DNA from: Bacteroidia bacterium
GTDB taxonomy: Bacteria; Bacteroidota; Bacteroidia; B-17B0; Aurantibacillaceae
Length of the DNA stretch: 64,000 nucleotides
Direction: 5' to 3'
Assembly (NCBI GenBank): GCA_016787705.1
Contig: JAEUTP010000027.1
Location: 326,805 to 390,804 of the forward strand
Below the pieces are notes generated by a model. It had not been told where the DNA came from, did no database searches, and saw only the letters and a program-made list of their open reading frames with translations. The first letter of the stretch is position 1. The number at the start of each line of letters is the position of its first letter. Below are positions 54,323-62,507 of this stretch, in pieces. Position numbers and translations under genes: made by a program.

Positions 54323-55285
54323 ATGAAAAAATCATTATTAGCACTTTCAATCATTACATTAGCATTATTCTCTTGTAAGAAAGATAAAGAAACAAGCGAC
54401 TTCACTGCGACTGATGTTACAGGAATTTCTGTAGTAAAAGGTAACGTAAATAAAAATGTTGTTACACCAAATGGTAATGGCGGATGGATTAACACAAGTC
54501 GTGTTAATATGTCAGGTATTGTTGTAACTATTAAAGTAAACAAAGGCGGATCTCAAGGTTTATACCCTAACTCAACAGCAAACGGTGCCGATGTTTATTC
54601 AGCAACGACTGATGCTAACGGTAACTACGCTATTAGCGTAAAATCTAATGCTACAGGTGTTTCTGCTTTAATTACAATTGATGGCTTTACAGGTACACAA
54701 GATACTATCATCAATGGTGTAACTAAAACAGGTTTATACGCAACTTATGCAGGTACAAGTGTTACAAGAAACTTGTTCATGGGTCAAAATACAACTTTTG
54801 ATCATAACTTTACTGCAGCTAACGTTTCATCAAATCCAAATACTATTACTATCGGATCTGCAATTGTTACGGGTTCAATTAACATGAACTTAGTTAGAAA
54901 AGTAACTACTGGTACTGTTGTTGCTTTTAGCACTACAAATATTGCGGTTCCTGCAAACACTCCTGTTTATTTATCTTTTGATAAAGATCCTACTTTATTA
55001 AATGCTAAAATGTATCAAACAACTACAAGTGCAAACGGTAGTTATACTTTTAACTTAAGTACTGTTCCGGTTGGTACATCAGGTTTCAATCAAGATGCTA
55101 CTATCTGGGTTGCTGATTGGGCTACAAGCCGCGATACAATGAACTTTAACGGTACTAATTTTATTAACATCACTCCGGGTGTGCAAGGTGTTTATAACAA
55201 AGCTACTACAACTACAAACGGTGTTTACAGCACTGAAATCAGAAATGCAATTAACTTAGGTTACGGTGCATTTGTGCCTAACTAA
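54323..55285 (+). CDS. Predicted lipoprotein of unknown function with regulatory-domain-like segment
   Basis: 320-residue protein with a lipoprotein signal peptide (lipobox ALFSC, Cys17; then KKDKE). The mature part starts with Thr/Val-rich strands and a VVTIKVNKGG...DVYSATTDANGNYAISV segment like a carboxypeptidase-regulatory (CNA-B-like) domain, then Asn/Thr-rich strands without a known fold. No catalytic motif is visible. It is the second gene of a two-gene unit with a predicted beta-barrel protein, ending in a strong terminator, so the two probably act together at the outer membrane. I cannot assign a function. Confidence 0.6.
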   Translation: MKKSLLALSIITLALFSCKKDKETSDFTATDVTGISVVKGNVNKNVVTPNGNGGWINTSRVNMSGIVVTIKVNKGGSQGLYPNSTANGADVYSATTDANGNYAISVKSNATGVSALITIDGFTGTQDTIINGVTKTGLYATYAGTSVTRNLFMGQNTTFDHNFTAANVSSNPNTITIGSAIVTGSINMNLVRKVTTGTVVAFSTTNIAVPANTPVYLSFDKDPTLLNAKMYQTTTSANGSYTFNLSTVPVGTSGFNQDATIWVADWATSRDTMNFNGTNFINITPGVQGVYNKATTTTNGVYSTEIRNAINLGYGAFVPN

Positions 55286-55304
55286 TTTGTAAAAGCAATT
55301 TGTT

Positions 55305-55345
55305 AAAAAGGCTCCTGTTAAAAACAGGGGCCTTTTTGTTTTTTT
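55305..55345 (+). terminator. Strong rho-independent terminator
   Basis: A 15-bp stem with one G-U pair (55305-55319 with 55323-55337), AAA loop and GTTTTTTT tail, 19 bases after the lipoprotein stop. Confidence 0.9.
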
Positions 55346-55348
55346 AGG

Positions 55349-55356
55349 TATATTTG
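55349..55356 (+). promoter_or_regulatory. -7 promoter box TATATTTG of desaturase gene
   Basis: TATATTTG fits TAnnTTTG, lies right after the terminator and 18 bases before the desaturase ATG. A correctly spaced -33 TTG is not seen. Confidence 0.45.
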
Positions 55357-55374
55357 GAATAATCTTAAAATTTA

Positions 55375-56496
55375 ATGAATTCAACTACCCATAAAAAACT
55401 ACCAAGGTTTATACCTAAAGATAAGTCATTGTTTTTTTCAACTTTGCAAAAAAGGGTAAATATGCATTTTAAAGAAAATGGCATATCTAAAAATGCAAAT
55501 AGCACAATGGTTATCAAAACTATAGTTTTGCTTTCTGCATTTGTGTTGCCATTATTAATGATCAATTTATTGTCCTTAAAAGGTTGGGCCGTGTTAACAT
55601 TATTCTCAATTATGGGCTTTGCTTTGGCCGGCATAGGCATGTCTATTATGCACGATGCTAACCATGGCGCTTATTCTAAGAAACAAAAGGTTAATAATTG
55701 GTTAGGTTATTCTTTAAATTTAATCGGAGGCATGGTTTTTAACTGGAAGCTTCAGCATAACGTTTTGCATCATACTTACACAAATGTTCATAATGTAGAT
55801 GATGATATTGCCAATAAACTTATTTTACGTTTTTCGCCACATTCAGAAGTTAAAAAAATACACCGCTTTCAATTTATTTATGTTTTTTTCTTTTATTCGA
55901 TCTTAACGCTTTATTGGGCCTTGGCTAAAGATTTTATTCAATACTTTAAATATAAAAAAGAGGGCACTAACCGTTTTACAAAAAGTGAGAACATAAAGTA
56001 TTTTGTTAGCATGGTTTTTTTAAAAGCATTATTCTTTTTCTATACAATCATATTACCAATTTATTTGCAAAACTATTCTGTATCACTCATAGTATGGTCG
56101 TTTGTTTTAATGCAGGCTATTGCAGGTTTGGTTTTAGGTTTAGTATTTCAGTTAGCGCATTCGGTTGAGGAAGCTGAATTTCCTATTCCAAATAATGAAA
56201 ATATTATTGAGAACGAATGGGCTATTCACCAAATGATTACTACTGTAAATTTTGCCCGCGAAAATAAATTTATATCTTGGTATGTTGGCGGTTTAAATTT
56301 TCAGGTTGAGCATCACTTGTTTCCAAACATTTGCCACGTTCATTACCCGCAAATTTCGGCTATAGTAGAACAAACCGCTAAAGAATTTAATGTACCCTAT
56401 TTATGCGCTCCAACTTTAAAAGATGCGATAGGCTCGCACATGCGCCAGCTTAAAAAATTTGGCTATACGTTTAATCTCGATCTTGCAAAAATGTAA
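55375..56496 (+). CDS. Membrane fatty acid desaturase
   Basis: 373-residue integral enzyme with four hydrophobic segments and three histidine boxes: HDANHG (His93-His97), HNVLHH (His128-His133) and QVEHH (residues 310-314). The Q in the third box marks front-end (delta-5/delta-6-like, linoleoyl-CoA type) desaturases; no cytochrome b5 domain is fused, so an external electron carrier is needed. It puts a double bond into membrane acyl chains, probably for cold adaptation. Its own promoter and terminator bracket it; it converges with an SRPBCC gene. Confidence 0.92.
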   Translation: MNSTTHKKLPRFIPKDKSLFFSTLQKRVNMHFKENGISKNANSTMVIKTIVLLSAFVLPLLMINLLSLKGWAVLTLFSIMGFALAGIGMSIMHDANHGAYSKKQKVNNWLGYSLNLIGGMVFNWKLQHNVLHHTYTNVHNVDDDIANKLILRFSPHSEVKKIHRFQFIYVFFFYSILTLYWALAKDFIQYFKYKKEGTNRFTKSENIKYFVSMVFLKALFFFYTIILPIYLQNYSVSLIVWSFVLMQAIAGLVLGLVFQLAHSVEEAEFPIPNNENIIENEWAIHQMITTVNFARENKFISWYVGGLNFQVEHHLFPNICHVHYPQISAIVEQTAKEFNVPYLCAPTLKDAIGSHMRQLKKFGYTFNLDLAKM

Positions 56497-56523
56497 AAGC
56501 GCAGGTGTTTATACCTACGCTTT
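56496..56523. terminator. Bidirectional terminator
   Basis: An 11-bp stem with one mismatch (56496-56506 with 56513-56523), six-base loop, and A/T-rich ends. It serves the convergent desaturase and SRPBCC genes. Confidence 0.75.
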
Positions 56524-56535
56524 ATTAGTTGATCT

Positions 56536-56967
56536 TTAGTTTTGCTCAACAAAATGCGGTAATGATTTACCAATTATCTCGCTCCATCCGGCTTCAAAAT
56601 TAGTTCTTGCAAAATCTTTATTAGTTGAAGGAAAAGTTTCTAAACCCGTATGCGTTAATTTTATTTTAGTTTTTTCTCCTTCTTTAAATAATTCAAAAGT
56701 AACCAACGATTTGCCTTCATACCCTTTATATGCCCAGCTGTAAGTTAGTTTTTTATTGAGAATAGCTTCGGTTATTTTACATTGGTGAATATATTGTGCC
56801 CCATCGGATGGGCCACCTGTAAATTCAAATTCAAAGCCAACTTCGGGTTTAAATTCTGCAAGGTCAAAATACCAGTGTTTCATTTCTTCTTTATTACTTA
56901 TCGCTTTCCATACTTTTTCTATAGGTGCATTTAAAATTCTTTCAATGGTGAACGCTTGATTTTTCAT
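56536..56967 (-). CDS. AHSA1/SRPBCC-domain protein
   Basis: 143-residue AHSA1-type START-like protein: FTIERILNAPIEKVWKAISNKEEMKHWYFD at the N-terminus, then strand-rich middle and KIKLTHTGLETFPSTNKDF with a long C-terminal helix. The fold binds hydrophobic molecules; no ligand is known. It is 7 bp after a second AHSA1 gene on the same strand and belongs to the ArsR-led operon. Confidence 0.88.
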   Translation of the reverse strand: MKNQAFTIERILNAPIEKVWKAISNKEEMKHWYFDLAEFKPEVGFEFEFTGGPSDGAQYIHQCKITEAILNKKLTYSWAYKGYEGKSLVTFELFKEGEKTKIKLTHTGLETFPSTNKDFARTNFEAGWSEIIGKSLPHFVEQN

Positions 56968-56974
56968 ATTGCTT

Positions 56975-57421
56975 TTATTTTAATTGATTAAATAAATAAT
57001 TTTCGAGTTTTTCCACATTTTCTTTCATACCGTTATCTGCTTTAAATACTTTAATTACTGTTTGTAATTCTTCAGGTTTTTCAAATGTCATTTGCCAGTA
57101 AAGCATGGTTTTATTTCCTTCGGGCTTAAACATAACTGTAGTTATAAAATTTGGGTTGAAATGCTCAAACACAATACGCTCGTGTTTTATGATCTCCCTA
57201 AAAATGCTTCTGTTATTGTAATCTTTGCCATCGGGTCCGTGCATTACAAATTTCCATTCACCACCTGGCTTAATATCCATGGTATATATAGTATTAGTAA
57301 AACCGTTGGGGCCCCACCATTGTGCAATGTGTTCAGGTTCTGTCCACACTTTCCAAACTAATTCAATTGGAGCGTTTAATAAGCGCGACATTTTTAGTTC
57401 TTGATCATCTATATTGTTCAT
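56975..57421 (-). CDS. AHSA1/SRPBCC-domain protein
   Basis: 148-residue AHSA1-type protein: MSRLLNAPIELVWKVWTEPEHIAQWWGPNGF at residues ~12-42, then GGEWKFVMHGPDGKDYNNRSIF, a pattern common in ArsR-linked SRPBCC proteins. It lies 22 bp downstream of the ArsR gene and upstream of the other SRPBCC gene, so the three form one operon. ArsR/SRPBCC pairs occur widely in bacteria; the ligand is unknown. The two SRPBCC proteins are only distantly similar to each other. Confidence 0.9.
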   Translation of the reverse strand: MNNIDDQELKMSRLLNAPIELVWKVWTEPEHIAQWWGPNGFTNTIYTMDIKPGGEWKFVMHGPDGKDYNNRSIFREIIKHERIVFEHFNPNFITTVMFKPEGNKTMLYWQMTFEKPEELQTVIKVFKADNGMKENVEKLENYLFNQLK

Positions 57422-57443
57422 ATTTTCTTACGTTTTTTAAGAT

Positions 57444-57788
57444 TTATTTCTTTTTTTTCTTTAATTTTTTTGAAGGCTTACTTTGTAATTTATCAAGATA
57501 AATTTCCAGTGCGTCCAGTTTGGAGTTCCAGAATTTTTTGTACTGCTCAACCCATTCATTTACTTCCGATAATTTATTTAGTTGGGCTGAACAATAACGT
57601 TCGCGGCCTTCCTGTTTAATAGTTATGAGTCCACACTCTGTTAGTATTTTAATATGTTTACTAATTGCAGGACGGCTAATTTTAAATTCGTCTGCCACTT
57701 GGTTAAGGTTAAGGCTTTTATTGGCCAATAAACCTATAATGGCACGGCGGTTAGGATCGGCTATTGCCTGAAAAACATCTCTTCTCAT
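57444..57788 (-). CDS. ArsR-family winged-helix repressor
   Basis: 114-residue regulator: RRDVFQAIADPNRRAIIGLL, then LNLNQVADEFKISRPAISKHIKIL (recognition helix) and GRERYCSAQLNKLSEVNEW. No metal-binding Cys pattern is seen, so it is likely the type that senses a non-metal signal. The ATG at 57788 is preferred over TTG at 57857, since the latter would read through the promoter and operators. Lys-rich end. It leads an operon with two SRPBCC genes and probably represses it through the two GTAAC-N6-GTTAC sites just upstream. Confidence 0.9.
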   Translation of the reverse strand: MRRDVFQAIADPNRRAIIGLLANKSLNLNQVADEFKISRPAISKHIKILTECGLITIKQEGRERYCSAQLNKLSEVNEWVEQYKKFWNSKLDALEIYLDKLQSKPSKKLKKKKK

Positions 57789-57796
57789 TTTTATAC

Positions 57797-57842
57797 GTAA
57801 CTGTTCGGTTACAAATATATATGTAACTATTTGGTTACGCAA
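57797..57842 (-). promoter_or_regulatory. Promoter and two operators of the ArsR operon
   Basis: Two palindromes GTAAC-N6-GTTAC lie at 57797-57812 and 57823-57838, 26 bases centre to centre. On the minus strand -33 TTG is at 57842-57840 and -7 TATATTTG at 57819-57812, 20 bases apart. One operator lies between the two boxes and the other over the expected transcription start. Confidence 0.75.
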
Positions 57843-57899
57843 ATTTATTTTCAACAAAGTAAAATAATAGCAGTTTCAACGGGGTATAAATATTATTTA

Positions 57900-57907
57900 T
57901 ACATTTG
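57900..57907 (+). promoter_or_regulatory. -7 promoter box TACATTTG
   Basis: TACATTTG fits TAnnTTTG and ends 5 bases before the ATG at 57913, another near-leaderless arrangement. Confidence 0.4.
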
Positions 57908-57912
57908 GCAAT

Positions 57913-58281
57913 ATGAAAGTGTTTACCTGTTTTATTTTACTTCTTTTTTGTTCGTTTAAAGACGATCAGGATTGCATAGACCTTTCGCATACAAAGTTTA
58001 TTTCGGTTAATTGTAATGATGCTGATTGTTTTAGGATCATTGCCAAATGTAAATTCAGAAAATTTAAAATAAATATTTCAGACAGAAAAGGGAAGGAACT
58101 ATTGGAGTTTGAATCTAAAGGTCAGGATATTGAAGATATAAATACTTATATGAATAATTTGCGAACTACAGATGATCTTGAAAGCGATACTTATTACGCA
58201 AAATTATCGGCTTATACTTATACCGATACACTTGTAAATAATTTTATATTCAGTCTTTTTAAGAATGTAAAGATCAAATAA
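57913..58281 (+). CDS. Small exported protein of unknown function
   Basis: 122-residue protein with a hydrophobic signal-like start (MKVFTCFILLLFCSF, Cys13 could be a lipobox but the context LLFCS is imperfect). The mature part has four Cys within residues ~21-49 (DCIDL, NCNDADCF, AKCKF), suggesting disulphides, then a mixed alpha/beta C-terminus. No family recognised. It diverges from the ArsR operon and is followed by the tRNA-Ser on the opposite strand. Confidence 0.55.
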   Translation: MKVFTCFILLLFCSFKDDQDCIDLSHTKFISVNCNDADCFRIIAKCKFRKFKINISDRKGKELLEFESKGQDIEDINTYMNNLRTTDDLESDTYYAKLSAYTYTDTLVNNFIFSLFKNVKIK

Positions 58282-58294
58282 AATTATTTTTCTG

Positions 58295-58381
58295 CGGAGA
58301 CTGAGGGATTCGAACCCTCGATACACTTGCGCGTATACAAACTTTCCAGGCTTGCTCGTTCGACCACTCTGACAAGTCTCC
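58295..58381 (-). tRNA. tRNA-Ser (GGA)
   Basis: 87-base tRNA on the minus strand. The acceptor stem pairs GGAGACT with AGTCTCC, the anticodon loop CTGGAAA carries GGA (58345-58347 on the plus strand), a long variable arm as in serine tRNAs follows, and the T loop reads GGTTCGAATCC. CCA is not encoded. It looks isolated. Confidence 0.95.
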
Positions 58382-58563
58382 TTAATTTAAGAAAGTAAAA
58401 GTAATCTATTTTTCTAAATTCTTACATAAGTATCTGTAATCCTGCTAAAAAAAGCAATTTATCATTAATATTTTTTTGTATTTTTAATCTACTATCAAAA
58501 AGAACGGAGTACAATTACCAATAAGCTGGTAATTTTAAGTGATAGATAATTTAATTTATTTCA

Positions 58564-59436
58564 ATGTCGATAATTCCTGTTCATGATCTTATGATCAAAG
58601 ATCTTCAGTATGCTGAATTTGATATTATTCCTTTGAATGGATTGGGTAAGCGTAATTATGATGGTGTTATTCCGCATCGCCATAATTTTTATGAATTTTT
58701 TGTTTTTACGGAAGGTGGTGGTATTCATGAATTAGATTTTAATGATCATAAAATAAAAGCCAATTCTTTACATTTTGTTTCACCCACACAGGTGCATAAA
58801 TTAAAAATAAATAAATCAAAAGGATTTGTATTGTGTTTTACAGGCGATATTATTCCTTTTAGAAATAAGAACGAGAATTTCGCTTCTCATTTTCCTTTTT
58901 ACGACCTTAATTCCCCTCAACCTTATTTACAGGTTTCTGAAAAATTATTTCAGGATATCGTTCAACTTGTTAATTCAATTTATGATACTTTTAATTCAGA
59001 TCATCCTTTTAAAATTGATATGATAAGATCTTACCTGAATATAATTTTATTAAAAGTAAAACAGTTTTTTATTGAACAAAGCCAAGGCGATGATAATAAA
59101 ACCACTAATAGGGATACAAGGGTGATGGAGTTTATAAAGTTGATCGATAAACAATATGCCGATCAGTTAACTGTGCAACAGTATTCTGAAAAACTTAAGC
59201 TCTCGCCAAATTATTTAAATGCTTTGTGCAAAAAAGAAACCGGTAAAAGCGCCATTCATTTAGTTCATGAGCGAATAGTATTAGAAGCAAAACGGTTATT
59301 ATATAGTACAAACCTCAGTGTAAAAGAAATTTCATTTGCACTTAACTTCGAAGACGTTGCTTATTTTAATCGCTTTTTTAAAAAGAATATGGCACTTACA
59401 CCACTAGAATACCGCCAACAATTGACAAATAGTTGA
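58564..59436 (+). CDS. AraC-family transcriptional regulator
   Basis: 290-residue regulator. An N-terminal cupin-like domain (residues ~1-150, with PHRHNFYEFFVFTEGGG and SLHFVSPTQVHKL) binds an effector or makes dimers. The C-terminal AraC DNA-binding domain (residues ~190-288) has two helix-turn-helix units: LTVQQYSEKLKLSPNYLNALCK and VKEISFALNFEDVAYFNRFFKK. Target genes and effector are unknown. The gene is alone between the tRNA and a T9SS gene. Confidence 0.93.
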   Translation: MSIIPVHDLMIKDLQYAEFDIIPLNGLGKRNYDGVIPHRHNFYEFFVFTEGGGIHELDFNDHKIKANSLHFVSPTQVHKLKINKSKGFVLCFTGDIIPFRNKNENFASHFPFYDLNSPQPYLQVSEKLFQDIVQLVNSIYDTFNSDHPFKIDMIRSYLNIILLKVKQFFIEQSQGDDNKTTNRDTRVMEFIKLIDKQYADQLTVQQYSEKLKLSPNYLNALCKKETGKSAIHLVHERIVLEAKRLLYSTNLSVKEISFALNFEDVAYFNRFFKKNMALTPLEYRQQLTNS

Positions 59437-59512
59437 AAAGTGCAATACCTGTAGTGTTTTGTATGTTAAATCTGTTCCTCATTTTATTACATTTGTTTTA
59501 CAAACTATTTTT

Positions 59513-60337
59513 ATGAGAACAAATTATTTTAGCTTAGGCATATTTTTAATTGTAATTATTTTATTAACCTCACAATTCAAATCAAAATATCAGAATGGTC
59601 CTCCGGCAGGTGTATCGGGTTCGCCAGGTGATGCGGCAACTTGCACAGCTTGTCACGGTGGTTCTGCACCAAGTACACCTGACTTAATTACGTCAGATAT
59701 TCCGGTAACAGGCTATGTTCCCGGTGCTATTTATAATATGACGGCTACTGTATCTCACCCTACATTTAATAAATTTGGTTTCCAGATATCACCGCAAAAT
59801 ACAACAGGTCAGCAAAAAGGAACATTAATAGTAACTGATGCAACTAGAACTCAACTAACCGGTGGTACAAAATATATTATACATAAAACTGCAGGTACGG
59901 CTGGCACATCAAATTCTAATACATGGACATTTCAATGGAAGGCTCCGGCAGCTGGCAGCGGTAATGTAACTTTTTACGGTGCTTTCCTTAAAGCCAATGC
60001 AAATGGCCAAAGCAGCGGCGATGCCGTAACTGTTTCACAATTGTCCGTTACTGAAGAGCTGGGTGCAGGAATAAATACAGTTGTTACTGAAACCCAAGAT
60101 TGGAAGGTATACCCAATGCCTTGCAGCAATGAATTAAATATTTCTCTTGTAAATAACTCTGCTCAAAAAGTAAGGATCATGATTCGAAGCCTGGATGGTA
60201 AGATCATTAGCCAGGATGTTTTAAATAATACTAACGGTTCTTTAAAATTAAATACAGCTCAATTAGCAACTGGTGTTTATATGCTTACCGTTTTTGAAGA
60301 AAACAGGGCTATAAGTAAAAAAATAGTAAAACTGTAA
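59513..60337 (+). CDS. CxxCH-containing T9SS type A cargo (choice-of-anchor V/reelin-like)
   Basis: About 274-residue exported protein. The ATG at 59513 gives a signal peptide (residues ~1-20). The mature start NGPPAGVSGSPGDAATCTACHGG contains CTACH, a haem c-type binding pattern, in the known choice-of-anchor V/reeler-like family. The middle is strand-rich, and the last ~75 residues form a type A T9SS sorting domain (WKVYPMPCSNELNISL, then GVYMLTVFEE). Likely surface-displayed; whether haem is bound is not shown. It sits 22 bp after the AraC gene if the upstream start at 59459 were used, but the chosen start leaves 76 bp. Confidence 0.82.
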   Translation: MRTNYFSLGIFLIVIILLTSQFKSKYQNGPPAGVSGSPGDAATCTACHGGSAPSTPDLITSDIPVTGYVPGAIYNMTATVSHPTFNKFGFQISPQNTTGQQKGTLIVTDATRTQLTGGTKYIIHKTAGTAGTSNSNTWTFQWKAPAAGSGNVTFYGAFLKANANGQSSGDAVTVSQLSVTEELGAGINTVVTETQDWKVYPMPCSNELNISLVNNSAQKVRIMIRSLDGKIISQDVLNNTNGSLKLNTAQLATGVYMLTVFEENRAISKKIVKL

Positions 60338-60339
60338 TT

Positions 60340-61977
60340 TTATTTTTTACTACTTAACACATCTATCGCTTTTAAGATCGAATTATCGTTTTGATTTAAA
60401 ATAGGGTAGTAAGCATCTTTATCAAATAAATTACGTCCTATCAATGCTTTTAATATCTGGTCAAAGCCTTTTTCGTTTCCGGTAATATGTATACTGCTTA
60501 CTTTTTTTGCTTCAAGGTAACTGTTCATTTCGCTTATTTCGTTTTTAGAAATCTTATAATTTACAACAAAATCGGCAGCTGTTTTATAAGAGCTTAAAAA
60601 TTTGCTTCTGTATTTATCTGCAAATTCAAATGCAAACGAATTTAATGCACCACTGTAAAATAAACGGTTAACAACAGGGCTATATTTTACACTGTCTAGC
60701 GGTACAAAAATATCCGGTACAATACCACCACCACCATAAACAATTTTACCACCCGGTGTTTTAAATTGCTTGCTCTTATCAACTTTTATACTGTCAAAAC
60801 TATACAACTCACCATGTTCGTAGCGTGCATACTCTTCATTATAATAATCATCTAAACTTTTATTATATGGTTTTTGAATGCAGCGGCCGGTTGGTGTGTA
60901 ATAGCGTGCAATGGTTAGGCGCACAGCCGATCCGTCTGAAAGATCTATCTGGTCCTGTACCAAACCTTTGCCAAAGCTTCTGCGGCCAATAATAGTGGCA
61001 CGGTCATTATCCTGCAAAGCACCGGCAACAATTTCACTGGCACTGGCGCTGCCTTCGTCAATTAAAACGGCCATTTCATTATTTTCAAAACCGCCGCGCG
61101 ATGATGCGTTGTAAACTTTTTTAGGATGCGCTTTTCCTTCGGTATAAACAATTTGTAAGCCGTCCATTAAAAACTCGTCAGCTAGTTCAACAGCAGTTCT
61201 TAAAAAGCCACCGCCATTGCCACGCAGGTCTAATATTAATTTTTTCATACCTTGTTTTGATAAGGCATTAAATGCATCTAAAAACTCGTCGTAGGTTGTA
61301 TTTGCAAAGCGGCTTATTTTTATATAGCCAATACCCGGTTTTACAAGATAAGCAATATCAAGACTGTATAAAGGAATTTTACCACGTGTAATTTTAAAAT
61401 CAATGGTTTTTTTTATACCACTGCGTAAAATACTAACGTTTACCGTACTGCCGCTTTTGCCACGTAATTTATCAAAAACATCTTTGCTTGTAATTTTTTT
61501 ACCTGTAATATTTTTGCCATCCACTTTAATTAATTTATCGCCGGCCTTTATGCCCAGTTTTTCAGATGGTCCGCCAATTATAGGGTTTAAAACACGTATA
61601 GTATCGTTAATAATATTAAACTCAATGCCTACACCATCAAATTCTCCTTCTAAAGGTTCGTTAACAGCGCTAAATTCCGACGCGGGAATAAAATCACTGT
61701 GCGGATCAAGGCTTTTTAACATCGATGTAATGGTCTTGTTTTCCAGTTGTGTTCTGTTAACAGTATCCACATATTGTAATTCAATATAATCCAGTAAATT
61801 ATTTATTTTATTACCGTTATTCTTTTTAGTAAGCGGTGTTTGTAAACCCGAAAAATTGGCGTTAAATGTAAAATAGTAACCAATTCCAACTCCAAGAGCA
61901 AGAATAAGAGCAAAGTACAAAGGCATTAAAGGATTAAACTTTTTTTGTGAGTTTTCTTCCGGTGTATTTTCTGTCAT
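60340..61977 (-). CDS. S41 C-terminal processing protease (CtpA-like)
   Basis: About 545-residue protease with one N-terminal membrane segment (~residues 14-37), a PDZ domain (GIEFNIINDTIRVLNP, then KAGDKLIKVDGKNI), and the S41 catalytic core. The Ser is in DEGSASASEIVAGAL and the Lys in RRSFGKGLVQ. Such periplasmic proteases trim or degrade proteins with free C-termini. I used the ATG at 61977; two codons upstream are alternative starts. The C-terminal extension (residues ~430-545) is typical of Bacteroidota homologues. It converges with the T9SS gene (2 bp apart). Confidence 0.92.
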   Translation of the reverse strand: MTENTPEENSQKKFNPLMPLYFALILALGVGIGYYFTFNANFSGLQTPLTKKNNGNKINNLLDYIELQYVDTVNRTQLENKTITSMLKSLDPHSDFIPASEFSAVNEPLEGEFDGVGIEFNIINDTIRVLNPIIGGPSEKLGIKAGDKLIKVDGKNITGKKITSKDVFDKLRGKSGSTVNVSILRSGIKKTIDFKITRGKIPLYSLDIAYLVKPGIGYIKISRFANTTYDEFLDAFNALSKQGMKKLILDLRGNGGGFLRTAVELADEFLMDGLQIVYTEGKAHPKKVYNASSRGGFENNEMAVLIDEGSASASEIVAGALQDNDRATIIGRRSFGKGLVQDQIDLSDGSAVRLTIARYYTPTGRCIQKPYNKSLDDYYNEEYARYEHGELYSFDSIKVDKSKQFKTPGGKIVYGGGGIVPDIFVPLDSVKYSPVVNRLFYSGALNSFAFEFADKYRSKFLSSYKTAADFVVNYKISKNEISEMNSYLEAKKVSSIHITGNEKGFDQILKALIGRNLFDKDAYYPILNQNDNSILKAIDVLSSKK

Positions 61978-62066
61978 CAACACAATCTATTTCGTATTTT
62001 TGTATTAAGTCTCAAATGTAATTAATTAGTGGCTTTCATTTTAAATTATAACGTATTTTAATAAAA

Positions 62067-62507
62067 ATGAATTTTAAAAATATACTTTTAATAGCATTTG
62101 TATCTTCACTTTTGTTTTTAGCTTGTAAAAAGAAAACACAAAATCCGGTTACAGACCATCCGGTACCTTATGTGCCGCTTGATATGACTATTTATCCAAA
62201 CGATCCTTTGTACTTTAAAATTCAGGCTATAGGTGGTTGGATGTATGTAAATGGAGGCATTAACGGCCTTATTGTGTATCGTAAATCCCAGCAGGAATTT
62301 GTTGCCTTAGAGCGTACTTCATCTTATTTACCCGATAATCCTTCGGCAAAAGCCAAAGTAATGTCAGATAACTTTACGTTAAGAGATACAATCAGCGATT
62401 CACGCTGGCAGATTTATGATGGAACAGTTACCAATGGGCCGGCAACATGGGCTTTGCGGGCATATGGCACTACTTACGATGGAAATGCTTTGCGTATCAG
62501 GAATTGA
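62067..62507 (+). CDS. Rieske-like lipoprotein lacking the cluster ligands
   Basis: 146-residue lipoprotein (lipobox LFLAC, Cys20). The GGWMYVNGGINGLIVYRKSQQEFVALERTSSY start and the GTVTNGPATWALRAYGTTYDGNALRI end match small Bacteroidota lipoproteins with a Rieske-like fold. In relatives the middle carries CxH/CxxH pairs that hold a cluster or metal; here no Cys or paired His remains after the lipid Cys. So the cofactor is probably lost. The role is unknown. Its 3' end overlaps gldD (opposite strand) by 11 bp. Confidence 0.6.
   Translation: MNFKNILLIAFVSSLLFLACKKKTQNPVTDHPVPYVPLDMTIYPNDPLYFKIQAIGGWMYVNGGINGLIVYRKSQQEFVALERTSSYLPDNPSAKAKVMSDNFTLRDTISDSRWQIYDGTVTNGPATWALRAYGTTYDGNALRIRN

Noticed and set aside
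61403..61789. 128-codon plus-strand ORF
   Set aside because: Antisense of the CtpA-like protease PDZ region, whose frame is clearly coding.
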